Below are positions 34,718-43,521 of a stretch of 64,000 nucleotides of DNA, one piece after another; the stretch's first letter is position 1, and each line of letters opens with the position of its first letter. The stretch lies in assembly GCA_001664005.1 (NCBI GenBank), contig CP016093.1:3897031-3961030 (forward strand), written 5' to 3'. The translations under genes were made by a program, and so were the position numbers. The notes under the pieces were generated by a model. It ran no database searches and was not told where the DNA came from. It saw nothing but the letters and a program-made list of their open reading frames with translations. The DNA comes from Rhizobiales bacterium NRL2 (GTDB lineage Bacteria > Pseudomonadota > Alphaproteobacteria > Minwuiales > Minwuiaceae).

Positions 34718-34876
34718 CTATCTCTTGGCGATGATCCAGATGGCGTGGATGATCCCCGGGATATAGCCGAGCAGGGTGAGCAGGATGTTGAGCCAGAAGT
34801 GAAGGCCGAGGCCGACCTGCAGGAACACGCCGAGGGGCGGCAGGATGATGGCCAGGATTATTCGAAGGATGTCCAT
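34718..34876 (-). CDS. YqaE/Pmp3 family membrane peptide
   Basis: A 52-residue, two-helix proteolipid (MDILRIILAIILPPLGVFLQ, then HFWLNILLTLLGYIPGIIHA). The LPPLGV and GYIPGIIHA motifs define the Pmp3 family, which is induced by salt and cold and affects membrane potential in yeast and plants; the bacterial role is little known. It lies downstream of the phospholipase D-like and exchanger genes on the same strand, separated by 113 bases. Confidence 0.9.
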   Translation of the reverse strand: MDILRIILAIILPPLGVFLQVGLGLHFWLNILLTLLGYIPGIIHAIWIIAKR

Positions 34877-34989
34877 GGTTCTCTCGCCTGGTTCTTTGCT
34901 GTTCTTTCCAGCTTCGCAGATGGCGAGCCGCCGACCGCGCGCAAGGCCGTGGCGGCGGCCTGTGTCAGCGTTATTCTGACGCGCCCGCT

Positions 34990-36648
34990 TCACACATAGC
35001 GGCTTCGCACGAACGGCGAGGGCCGGGCTTTGCGCCGCGCCCGGCGGTCCTCGAATGCGATGGCGAAGCCGGGCCGCTCGGTAATCCCCGCGCGCATGTT
35101 CACCGCAGCTGCCCTGTTCCACAGCGCCAGCGCAGAATGACGGGCGGGGTCGAATCCGTCGCGCATGGCGAAACCCAGATGATGATGCCAGAGCCGGCGG
35201 CGGAACTCGCGCACCGCTGACGGCTGCCGCCAGAGAATGGCGGCTTCCGTATCGAGTTCCAGACTGCGCCCGTTGAGATTGGCGGACCCGACCATGGCCA
35301 GCCGGTCGTCGGCGATGATCGTCTTGGCGTGCACATAGACGCCCCTGGCGCCAAGGGCCGTGTCCTCGGGCGCGTCGCCGTCGTCGACGGGCTGGCGGCT
35401 GACCAGCGTATAGACGCCGAAGCGCCCGCCCAGCGCCCGGCGCAGACGGCGGATATTGCGGTACTGCAGCCAGTGGCCGTGGCGCGTCGGTGCGCTCCAG
35501 CCGCCATCCGGATCCAGCCGGTCCGGCGCCAGCGGCAGCAGAAGAATGATCTCCAGTTCCGGATTGTCCCGCGCCGCCCGGATCAGCCGGTCCGTCACGC
35601 TCCGGGCGCGGAGATACTGGGTCTCGATGTAGAGAAAGCGCCGCGCCGCGCCGACAATCTCGTCGATCGCCGCCGAAATCGAGGTGATGCGCCGGTCGAC
35701 GTCCAGCGCCGCGGGGCTCTCGCCGCCGGAACGGGAGGTCGCCACGGCCACCTCGCCGTCGGCGCCGGCCCCGCCGGCCGCCTCGGCCCCGTCCTTCATC
35801 GGATGAAGCTCTGCGGGCCTGACGTCTGCCTTCTCGTCCACGTCCGGCAACGCGTCCATGAAGTCCCTGAAGGCCACCAGCTCGACGTTCCAGCGATCGA
35901 CAAAATGATGCGTCAGCAGGGCGACGGCCGGACCCTCGAGCCGGCAGGCGAGATCATGCCAGGGCGTCTCGCGGTCATGGCAGAGCGTGTCGTAGCGGCG
36001 CTCTCCGATATCCAGTCCGCCCACGAAGGCCATCCGCCGGTCGACAATGCAGAGCTTTTCGTGATGGGTGCCGGGCAGCAGGTTCGCCGGCCGCGGCAGG
36101 CGGCGCACGAAACGGGCTCCGCGGCGGGCGATGTGCCGCCAGAGACCGGGCGCCGTCGCGAAGGCGCGCCGCGCCGCGTCGGCGTCGCCACGGCCTTCGT
36201 CCGCGCTCGCCGCCAGGCGCTTGATGAGCCTTCCGATCCTGAACTGCGCGGCGACGTTGCCGGCAACAATCTCCGGCAGTCCGGGCCGGACGGGGTTCTG
36301 CGAGCACATTACCTGGACCGTCGCATCCGCACGTCCCGCCGGCCCCGACAGGTCCATCAGGCGCCGGTAGGTGCGCCAGGCGCTGCGGTGAAGCGTCGGT
36401 GTGAAGACGGGGTCGAAGTCGGCAAGCAGGATGCGGAAGCGGACGCCCCGCTCCACGGCGCGATTGAGCAGGGCTTCCCAGTTCTCCGCCTTGTCCGTGA
36501 CCAGGTCCAGATCCGGCGTCAGTGTCCAGTAGGCCATCAGCACCTCGTCCTCGGCGCGGTCGATGGCCGTCTCGATCGCGGCGTAGGTCTCCTCCGCCTC
36601 GATCAGGGGCTGTACGCAATGTCCCTTCTGGAAGACCGGTCCGTGCAC
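34990..36648 (-). CDS. Phospholipase D-like protein
   Basis: A 552-residue enzyme with two HKD motifs, HEKLCIVD in the first half and HAKTIIAD in the second, each followed by the usual GG/GSxNxxxRS segment (VGSANLNGRS). It has no membrane helices, unlike bacterial cardiolipin synthases with N-terminal anchors, so it may be a phospholipase D or a soluble cardiolipin/phosphatidyl transferase. The GTG at 36648 is chosen because AGGAG lies 7 bases upstream; a TTG 8 codons earlier would run into the exchanger gene. It follows that gene closely. Confidence 0.85.
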   Translation of the reverse strand: MHGPVFQKGHCVQPLIEAEETYAAIETAIDRAEDEVLMAYWTLTPDLDLVTDKAENWEALLNRAVERGVRFRILLADFDPVFTPTLHRSAWRTYRRLMDLSGPAGRADATVQVMCSQNPVRPGLPEIVAGNVAAQFRIGRLIKRLAASADEGRGDADAARRAFATAPGLWRHIARRGARFVRRLPRPANLLPGTHHEKLCIVDRRMAFVGGLDIGERRYDTLCHDRETPWHDLACRLEGPAVALLTHHFVDRWNVELVAFRDFMDALPDVDEKADVRPAELHPMKDGAEAAGGAGADGEVAVATSRSGGESPAALDVDRRITSISAAIDEIVGAARRFLYIETQYLRARSVTDRLIRAARDNPELEIILLLPLAPDRLDPDGGWSAPTRHGHWLQYRNIRRLRRALGGRFGVYTLVSRQPVDDGDAPEDTALGARGVYVHAKTIIADDRLAMVGSANLNGRSLELDTEAAILWRQPSAVREFRRRLWHHHLGFAMRDGFDPARHSALALWNRAAAVNMRAGITERPGFAIAFEDRRARRKARPSPFVRSRYV

Positions 36649-36659
36649 GTCTCCTCTCC

Positions 36660-37697
36660 TCAGAACAGCCAAATCAGGGCCGCCACGCTGGCGACATAGA
36701 GACCCAGCATGGTGACGCTCTCGAAGCCGACATTGGCCAGGCCATAGCGCTCCCGCCGCAGCATGCCGACCAGCAGCACGGCGGTCATCAGGATCGCCAC
36801 CAGGACGATGAGACGCTGATCCTGTGCCATCTCGTGGTAGATCGACCCCGGGCGGTAGGCGACATCGGAGAACGCCGCGAACAGGACGTCGAACGCGTTG
36901 CCGCCAAGAATGCCGCTGACGGCGAGGGTCAGCGCGCCCCGGCGAACGGCCGCCACCGTCGTCACCAGTTCGGGCGTCGAGGTGGCGATGGCGGTCATCA
37001 GCGCACCGACGACACCCTCGCGCACTCCCGCCTTCTCGACCATGGCGATGCCGGCCTCCGCGATCAGCAGTCCGGCCACGCCGACCAGCGCGCCGAGCAG
37101 CAGGATCCAGCCGCCAAGGCGAAGCACGGATTCGCCGCCGCGCTCGGGTTCGTCAGGCTCGTCCAGATTGGTGAGGGCTGTCTTCGCCGGTCCCCACATC
37201 GGCCGGGCACCCGCTTCTGCAGCGATGCGCATGCCAAGGCCATAGACGATGAGCAGCAGCGGCGTCACCGGATGCACGCCCAGGATGGACACCGGCGGCA
37301 GCGCCTCGGCCGCCAGCAGCATGGTCAGCAGCACGATCAGCACCGCGCCGCTGACCATCGTCGGCAGCGAGGCGGCCGCGTGTTCCAGATTGGCGCGCCG
37401 GTAGGCCAGGTCGGCAATCACCAGGAAGGCGGTCTGCGCGGTGATGCCGCCCAGCGCGTTGGACAGCGACAGTTCCGGGTGCCCCGTGGCCGCCGTCCAG
37501 ACCGACGTGACGCTGCCGGACAGCGAGGTGATGAGGCCGAGAAAGACCGCGCCGGTCAGCGCCTCCCCGATGCCGCTGACATCGGCGAAGCGGTCGGCCA
37601 GCCGCGTCAGCCGCGCGCCGGCCAACAGCACCACGATCCCCGCCGCCGCGAAGGCGGTGAGGATCAGCGGCAGGGAGAGACCCGCGAGATCGATCAC
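36660..37697 (-). CDS. Sodium/calcium exchanger family protein
   Basis: A 345-residue CaCA-superfamily antiporter with about ten helices in two halves. The two alpha repeats are visible: SLSGSVTSVWTAATGHPELS, ending SNALGG, in the first half; and ATSTPELVTTVAAVRRGAL, then GILGGNAFDVLF, in the second. The first repeat is degenerate, with SLSGSVTS where the usual core is TSxPE. It probably exports Ca2+ or another cation against Na+ or H+. It is 11 bases upstream of the phospholipase D-like gene, so they are cotranscribed. Confidence 0.85.
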   Translation of the reverse strand: MIDLAGLSLPLILTAFAAAGIVVLLAGARLTRLADRFADVSGIGEALTGAVFLGLITSLSGSVTSVWTAATGHPELSLSNALGGITAQTAFLVIADLAYRRANLEHAAASLPTMVSGAVLIVLLTMLLAAEALPPVSILGVHPVTPLLLIVYGLGMRIAAEAGARPMWGPAKTALTNLDEPDEPERGGESVLRLGGWILLLGALVGVAGLLIAEAGIAMVEKAGVREGVVGALMTAIATSTPELVTTVAAVRRGALTLAVSGILGGNAFDVLFAAFSDVAYRPGSIYHEMAQDQRLIVLVAILMTAVLLVGMLRRERYGLANVGFESVTMLGLYVASVAALIWLF

Positions 37698-37867
37698 GAG
37701 ATCACGTCTCCCGTCACCGCGCTGGCGGTTCCATCCGATCCTTCCATGTTCGCAGCCCGCACGCCGTCTTCTTCTCCATCCGCGACTTTCCGGCCGTACC
37801 CGGGCAGGTAGGCAGGGCGGGGGGAGATTGCCACCTCGATCCGAACGGGCGGCGACGCCCGGAAGTT

Positions 37868-39214
37868 TCAGACGGCGACGGCGTGACGGGCCGGGCCCAG
37901 GTTCAGACGGGCGTCGAAGGCAGCCGCGACGACCCGGCTGAGCGGGCGGAACGCCTCGGCGACGACGATGCGGTCGCCGTCACGCCTGACGATCCCGTCG
38001 GCCTCCAGGGCGGCAAGGTCCGCCTCCGGCGCAGGGCGGCCATGAGCCGCGGCGAGCGCGGCCAGATCCACCGTCAGATCGCACATGATCCGCTCGATGA
38101 TCTCCCGGCGCATGCGGTCATCGCCGTCGAGGGCGAGGCCGCGTGCGATGGCGAAACGCCCGTCGATTATCTCCCGGCGCCAGTTCTCGGTCGCGGCATC
38201 GTTCTGAACGTAGCCCTCGGGCAGACTGCCGATGGCGGAAGCGCCAACGCCGAGCAGCACGGGCGCTTCGTCCGTCGTGTAGCCCTGGAAGTTGCGCCTG
38301 AGGCGGCCGCTCTCCAGCGCCCGGGCCATCGGGTCGTCGGCGCGGGCGAAATGGTCCAGTCCGATCTGCCGGTAACCTCCGGAAACCAGACGTTCCGCAA
38401 TGGCGTCGGCCTGGGCCAGCCGCCCGGCGGCGTCCGGCAGGTCTTCCTCGCGGATCATCCGTTGATGCGGTTTCATGTGCGGCACATGAGCGTAGCCGAA
38501 GACAGAGATGCGGTCGGGCGTAAGCTCGAGCAGCCGGTCGGTGGTCTCGATCACGCCATCGACGGTCTGCAGCGGCAGGCCGTAGAGCAGATCGGCATTC
38601 ACACCCTCGATGCCGCCCGCCCGCAGCCGCGCGAATGCGTCGGCAACCGTTTCGAAGGGCTGCACGCGGTTGATCGCCCGCTGGACCTTCTCGTCGAAGG
38701 TCTGGACGCCAAGGCTGACGCGGTTGACCCCGGTCTCGGCCATGGCGTCGACCAGTTCATCGCAAAGGTGGCGCGGATCGACCTCGAGAGCGACCTCCGC
38801 GTCGCGCTTGAAGGCGAAGCTGCGGCGGATGCGCTGCATGATCCCCCGGAACCGTGCGGCGCGGACGAGGCTGGGGCTGCCGCCGCCCCAGTGCAGATGC
38901 TTAAGCGGCAGCACCGACGGCAGCGCGCGCGAAAGCAGGTTGAGTTCCATTTCCAGCGTGTCGAGATAGCGCTCCAGCGGCTCGTTGCGCAGCGTCGCCC
39001 TGGTGTTGCAGCCGCAGTACCAGCACATCGTCCGGCAGAATGGCACGTGGACGTAGAGCGAAACCGGGGTGCCCGATCGGATCCCGGAGAGCCAGGTCCT
39101 GTAGGTGTCCTGCGTGACCCCGGGGCCGAAATGAGGGGCGGTGGGATAGCTCGTATAGCGCGGAATTCGCTTGTCGGCGTGCGCGAGAATGAGCGCCGTT
39201 CGGTTCGCGGACAT
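37868..39214 (-). CDS. hemN: Oxygen-independent coproporphyrinogen III oxidase
   Basis: A 448-residue radical SAM enzyme of heme synthesis that decarboxylates coproporphyrinogen III to protoporphyrinogen IX without oxygen. The cluster motif CxxxCxxC is at Cys60, Cys64 and Cys67, followed by Cys69 (CRTMCWYCGC). The SAM-binding GGGSPS segment follows, and the length is that of true HemN rather than the shorter HemW. An FNR-type box lies 66 bases before the start, matching the common anaerobic control of hemN. Confidence 0.95.
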   Translation of the reverse strand: MSANRTALILAHADKRIPRYTSYPTAPHFGPGVTQDTYRTWLSGIRSGTPVSLYVHVPFCRTMCWYCGCNTRATLRNEPLERYLDTLEMELNLLSRALPSVLPLKHLHWGGGSPSLVRAARFRGIMQRIRRSFAFKRDAEVALEVDPRHLCDELVDAMAETGVNRVSLGVQTFDEKVQRAINRVQPFETVADAFARLRAGGIEGVNADLLYGLPLQTVDGVIETTDRLLELTPDRISVFGYAHVPHMKPHQRMIREEDLPDAAGRLAQADAIAERLVSGGYRQIGLDHFARADDPMARALESGRLRRNFQGYTTDEAPVLLGVGASAIGSLPEGYVQNDAATENWRREIIDGRFAIARGLALDGDDRMRREIIERIMCDLTVDLAALAAAHGRPAPEADLAALEADGIVRRDGDRIVVAEAFRPLSRVVAAAFDARLNLGPARHAVAV

Positions 39215-39279
39215 GATGTCTGGGGCCTCGCTCCTTGATCTTTCGGACGCGAGTCCAGCATGTCCCGCCGGGGGAGCTT

Positions 39280-39293
39280 TTGACCTATCTCAA
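39280..39293. promoter_or_regulatory. FNR/FixK-type box upstream of hemN
   Basis: TTGACCTATCTCAA: TTGA and TCAA arms separated by 6 bases, as in the FNR consensus TTGAT-N4-ATCAA (the two inner bases differ). It lies 66 bases upstream of the hemN start and downstream of the glp operon end. Oxygen-responsive activation of hemN is the expected role. Confidence 0.7.
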
Positions 39294-39319
39294 ATGCGGC
39301 GGCGAATTCCGGCGCGCGT

Positions 39320-39601
39320 TCAGACCTTCCAGAACACGAACAGCGCCCAGGCGATGGCGATCGCCAGTCCGCCCCAGAGCGGCGTGCCCTGAAACGCCAT
39401 CCAGCCGATGAAGATGAAGGCGCTGCCCAGCAGCGTCATGAACAGCCGGTCGCCCCGGGTGGTGTCCAGGCCGAAGACGCCGCGCCGGGGGGCGCCGCCG
39501 GGCGAAAAATACTCCCACACGCCCATCGATGCGATGGCCAGCGCGATGAAGACGAAGAAGGCGGCGGTCGGCCACGTCCAGGCCATCCACGACAGGCCCA
39601 T
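39320..39601 (-). CDS. glpU: DUF2160 small membrane protein of the glycerol transporter operon
   Basis: A 93-residue protein with two or three hydrophobic helices, at about residues 9-30, 52-72 and 74-92. It is last in the glycerol ABC operon, 1 base after glpQ. A gene of this type (DUF2160) occupies the same place in rhizobial glpSTPQUV operons, from which the symbol is taken. It may be an accessory part of the transporter; its role is unproven. Confidence 0.8.
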   Translation of the reverse strand: MGLSWMAWTWPTAAFFVFIALAIASMGVWEYFSPGGAPRRGVFGLDTTRGDRLFMTLLGSAFIFIGWMAFQGTPLWGGLAIAIAWALFVFWKV

Positions 39602-39602
39602 C

Positions 39603-40400
<798 letters not shown>

Positions 40401-40404
40401 CGCA

Positions 40405-41265
40405 TTACTCCTCGTTCCGCATCATCAGGGTGTAGAAGACCCAGCTCAGCAGCAGGATGATGACGAAGTAGATCAGCGACATGGCCGCCGCGGGGCCGAG
40501 GTCGAACTGCCCCAGCGCGATCTTCACCAGGTCGATGGAAAGCAGCGTCGTCGAGTTGCCCGGGCCGCCGCCGGTCAACACCACCGGCTCGGTATAGATG
40601 TTGAAGCTGTCCATGAACCGCAGCAGCACCGCGATGGTCAGCACCCGCTTCATCTTGGGCAGCTGGATGTAGCGGAAGATGGCCCAGGGGCTGGCGCCGT
40701 CGATGCGGGCGGCCTGATAGTAGGCGTCGGGTATCGAGACAAGGCCGGCATAGGCCAGCAATACCACCAGCGAGGTCCAGTGCCAGACGTCCATCAGCAG
40801 CAGCGTGAACCAGGCCGCGGTCGGCTGGCGGGTGTAGTTGTAGTCGAAGCCGAGCTCGTTGAGCCCCCAGCCCATCAGGCCGATCTCGGGCAGGGCGAAG
40901 ATGTTCCACATCGCGCCGACGACGTTCCACGGTATGAGCAGCGGCAGCGCCATCAGCACCAGGCAGACCGAGACCCAGAAGCCGCGCCGCGGCATGGCCA
41001 GCGCGATGACGACGCCCAGCGGCACCTCGATGGCCAGGATGGAGAAGGTGAAGATCATCTGCCGCGTCAGCGAATCGTGGAACCGCGGCGAACTGATCAC
41101 CTGCTCGAACCAGATCATGCCGGCCCAGAAGAACTCGTTGTTGCCGAAGGTCTCCTGCACCGAGTAGTTGACCACCGTCATCAGCGGCACGATGGCGTTG
41201 AAGGCCACCAGCACGAGGACCGGCAGCACGAAGAACCAGGCGCGCTGGTTGACCGTCTTCCTCAT
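40405..41265 (-). CDS. glpP: Glycerol ABC transporter, permease GlpP
   Basis: A 286-residue six-helix permease of the MalF type. Its EAA loop reads LAYAGLVSIPDAYYQAARID, followed by GASPWAIFRYIQLP. It is the heterodimer partner of GlpQ. Its ATG overlaps the stop of glpT (ATGA), which couples their translation. Confidence 0.93.
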   Translation of the reverse strand: MRKTVNQRAWFFVLPVLVLVAFNAIVPLMTVVNYSVQETFGNNEFFWAGMIWFEQVISSPRFHDSLTRQMIFTFSILAIEVPLGVVIALAMPRRGFWVSVCLVLMALPLLIPWNVVGAMWNIFALPEIGLMGWGLNELGFDYNYTRQPTAAWFTLLLMDVWHWTSLVVLLAYAGLVSIPDAYYQAARIDGASPWAIFRYIQLPKMKRVLTIAVLLRFMDSFNIYTEPVVLTGGGPGNSTTLLSIDLVKIALGQFDLGPAAAMSLIYFVIILLLSWVFYTLMMRNEE

Positions 41266-42344
41266 GACGCCGCCCTCCCGCCGGCAAGCCAGCCGTTCTC
41301 GTAGATACGGGTGCGCGCGGGCTCGAACGCCAGATGCGCTTCCTCCGAGGGCAGCGGCTCCTCGTTGGAAACCAGCAGCTTGACCATCTGCCCCTCACGC
41401 GTCGCCGTCTCCACCACGCGGTAGCGGCCGGCTTCCATGACCCGGGTCACCCGCACGGGCAGGCCGCTGTCGGCAAAACGCACGAACTCCGGGCGGACGC
41501 CCAGTTCCAGGCCGGAATTGGCGGTGACCGCCGTGACGTTCTCCGCTTCCACCGGCGCGCCACAGACCACGGCCCGGCCGCCGTCCATGGCGCAGGGCAG
41601 CAGGTTCATGCCGGGCGAGCCGATGAAATGGCCGACGAAGGTGTGGGCGGGGCGCTCGAACAGGTCGACCGGCGTGCCGATCTGGACCACCTCGCCGTCC
41701 TTCATCAGCACCACCTGGTCGGCGAAGGTCAGCGCCTCGACCTGGTCGTGGGTGACGTAGATCATGGTCCGGTCGATGCGCCTGTGCAGCTCCTTCAGTT
41801 TGGAGCGCAGCAGCCATTTCAGATGCGGATCGATCACCGTCAGCGGCTCGTCGAACATGATGACGTTGACGTCGTCGCGGACCAGCCCACGCCCCAGCGA
41901 GATCTTCTGCTTGCCGTCGGCTGTCAGCCCGGACGCCCGGCGGTCCAGCATCTCCGTCAGGTCGGTCATGTCCGCGATCTCGGCCACCTTGGCGGCGATC
42001 TCGGCCGCCGGCACGCCGCGGTTGCGCAGCGGGAAGGCCAGGTTCTGGCGCACGGTCATGGTGTCGTAGATCACCGGAAACTGGAACACCTGGGCGATGT
42101 TGCGCTCAGCCGGTCCCCTGCCCGCCACGTCCTCGCCGTCGAACAGCACCCGGCCCCGGCTGGGTGTCAGCAGGCCGGAGATGATGTTGAGCAGCGTGGT
42201 CTTGCCGCAGCCGGACGGCCCCAGCAGGGCGTAGGCCCCGCCGTCGGCGAACTCGAAGTCGAGCTGCTTCAGCGCCCAGTCCTCGGGCGTCTGCGGGTCG
42301 GGCGCGTAGGCATGGCCGAGGCCGTCGAGTGTGATCCGCGCCAT
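41262..42344 (-). CDS. glpT: Glycerol ABC transporter, ATPase GlpT (degenerate signature)
   Basis: A 360-residue ATPase of the MalK type with a C-terminal OB-fold domain. Walker A is canonical (GPSGCGKT, 42-49), Walker B is VIMFDE (Asp165, Glu166) and the switch His199 is present (YVTHDQVEAL). The ABC signature, however, reads LTADG (140-144) where LSGGQ is expected; the flanking helix (KQKISLGRGLVRD) aligns without gaps to GlpS. So this subunit can bind and hydrolyse ATP in its own pocket but offers a defective signature to its partner. It follows glpS after 2 bases. Confidence 0.93.
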   Translation of the reverse strand: MARITLDGLGHAYAPDPQTPEDWALKQLDFEFADGGAYALLGPSGCGKTTLLNIISGLLTPSRGRVLFDGEDVAGRGPAERNIAQVFQFPVIYDTMTVRQNLAFPLRNRGVPAAEIAAKVAEIADMTDLTEMLDRRASGLTADGKQKISLGRGLVRDDVNVIMFDEPLTVIDPHLKWLLRSKLKELHRRIDRTMIYVTHDQVEALTFADQVVLMKDGEVVQIGTPVDLFERPAHTFVGHFIGSPGMNLLPCAMDGGRAVVCGAPVEAENVTAVTANSGLELGVRPEFVRFADSGLPVRVTRVMEAGRYRVVETATREGQMVKLLVSNEEPLPSEEAHLAFEPARTRIYENGWLAGGRAAS

Positions 42345-42346
42345 GC

Positions 42347-43429
42347 TCAGCCCGCCCTGTCGCCGGCCGCGCCGGCCATGTGGCCGTCGGCGTCGAAGTA
42401 CATCGCCCGGGACATGTCGACGTGGAACGTCGCCGGGGCGCCGATCTCGAAATCATGCACGCCGTGGCTGAGCGAAACCCAGTCATTGCCCTGCAGCACG
42501 AAATGGACCGTGCTTTCGGAGCCGCTCAGCTCGGCGATCTTGACGGCGCCGGTCACCGCCACGGGCTGGTCGCCGCGCGGTTCGATGGTGACCCTGTGCG
42601 GCCGGATGCCCAGGCGGTACTCGCCGTCGGGCATGTCGTCCAGGGCCGGATCGGCGTCCCAGGCCAGGTCGCCCAGGCTGAAGCGGCGCCCCGCCTTCTG
42701 CACCGGCGCCTCGTTCATCGGCGGTTCGGAGAAGACCTGGGCGCTGACCAGGTCGATCGGCCACTTGTAGATTTCCATGGTCGGGCCGAACTGGGTCACC
42801 CGGCCTTCGTGCAGCGTCGCGGTGTTGCCGCCGAACAGCAGCGCCTCCATGGGTTCCGTCGTGGCGTAGACGGCGATGCAGTTGCGGTCCGCGAACAGCT
42901 TCGGCAGTTCGTCGCGCAGTTCCTCGCGCAGCTTGAAGTCGAGATTGGCCAGCGGCTCGTCGAGCAGGACGAGATTGGCGTCCTTCACCAGTGCCCGGGC
43001 CATGGCCGTACGCTGCTGCTGGCCGCCGGAGAGTTCCGAGGGACGCCGCTTCAGGAACGGCGTCAGCCGCATCAGCTCCGCCATTTCGTGAACCCGGCGG
43101 TCGATGTCCGCCTTCGCCATCCGCGCCAGCTTCAGCGGGCTGGCGATGTTGTCGTAGACGGAGAAGTTCGGGTAGTTGATGAACTGCTGATAGACCATCG
43201 AGACGTTGCGCTTCTGGACCGACACGCCGGTGACGTCGCGGCCGTCGAAATGGATCTCGCCTTCCGTCGGCCGCTCCAGACCGGCCATGAGCTGCATCAG
43301 CGTGGTCTTGCCGGCAAGTGTCGTGCCCAGCAGCACGTTGAAGCTGCCCGGCTCCAGCGTCAGGTCCATCGGGTGGATATGCGTCACGCCCTCGACGCGC
43401 TTGCCCACAGATTTAAGTTCCAGCGCCAT
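42347..43429 (-). CDS. glpS: Glycerol ABC transporter, ATPase GlpS (no switch histidine)
   Basis: A 360-residue MalK-type ATPase. It has a canonical signature LSGGQQQR (133-140) and Walker B LVLLDE (Asp157, Glu158). The Walker A is unusual (GTTLAGKT, 35-42), and the switch histidine is replaced: the aligned segment is YATTEPMEAL, with Thr191 where GlpT has His199. It therefore complements GlpT: its signature serves the GlpT pocket, while its own pocket lacks the histidine and faces a bad signature. It is the first ATPase gene after glpV, separated by a hairpin. Confidence 0.93.
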   Translation of the reverse strand: MALELKSVGKRVEGVTHIHPMDLTLEPGSFNVLLGTTLAGKTTLMQLMAGLERPTEGEIHFDGRDVTGVSVQKRNVSMVYQQFINYPNFSVYDNIASPLKLARMAKADIDRRVHEMAELMRLTPFLKRRPSELSGGQQQRTAMARALVKDANLVLLDEPLANLDFKLREELRDELPKLFADRNCIAVYATTEPMEALLFGGNTATLHEGRVTQFGPTMEIYKWPIDLVSAQVFSEPPMNEAPVQKAGRRFSLGDLAWDADPALDDMPDGEYRLGIRPHRVTIEPRGDQPVAVTGAVKIAELSGSESTVHFVLQGNDWVSLSHGVHDFEIGAPATFHVDMSRAMYFDADGHMAGAAGDRAG

Positions 43430-43475
43430 CTCGTGAATATACTCAAAAGAAACGCCCCGGGGCGGGGCGGAAAGG

Positions 43476-43503
43476 CCCGGCGCGCCCCGAGGGACGCGCC
43501 GGG
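43476..43503. repeat. Hairpin between glpV and glpS
   Basis: CCCGGCGCG (43476-43484) pairs exactly with CGCGCCGGG (43495-43503), and the loop can add CCC/GGG pairs. It lies 18 bases after the glpV stop in the only gap (92 bases) between glpV and the ATPase/permease genes. Hairpins here commonly protect the binding-protein mRNA or partly stop transcription, giving more binding protein than transporter. No T-run follows. Confidence 0.6.
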
Positions 43504-43521
43504 TTCAGTTTCCGACAGACC

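Noticed and set aside
42347-43429. glpS as a decaying gene because of its missing switch histidine
   Set aside because: The frame is intact, the signature and Walker B are perfect, and the defect is matched by a reciprocal one in glpT, which points to specialisation and not decay.
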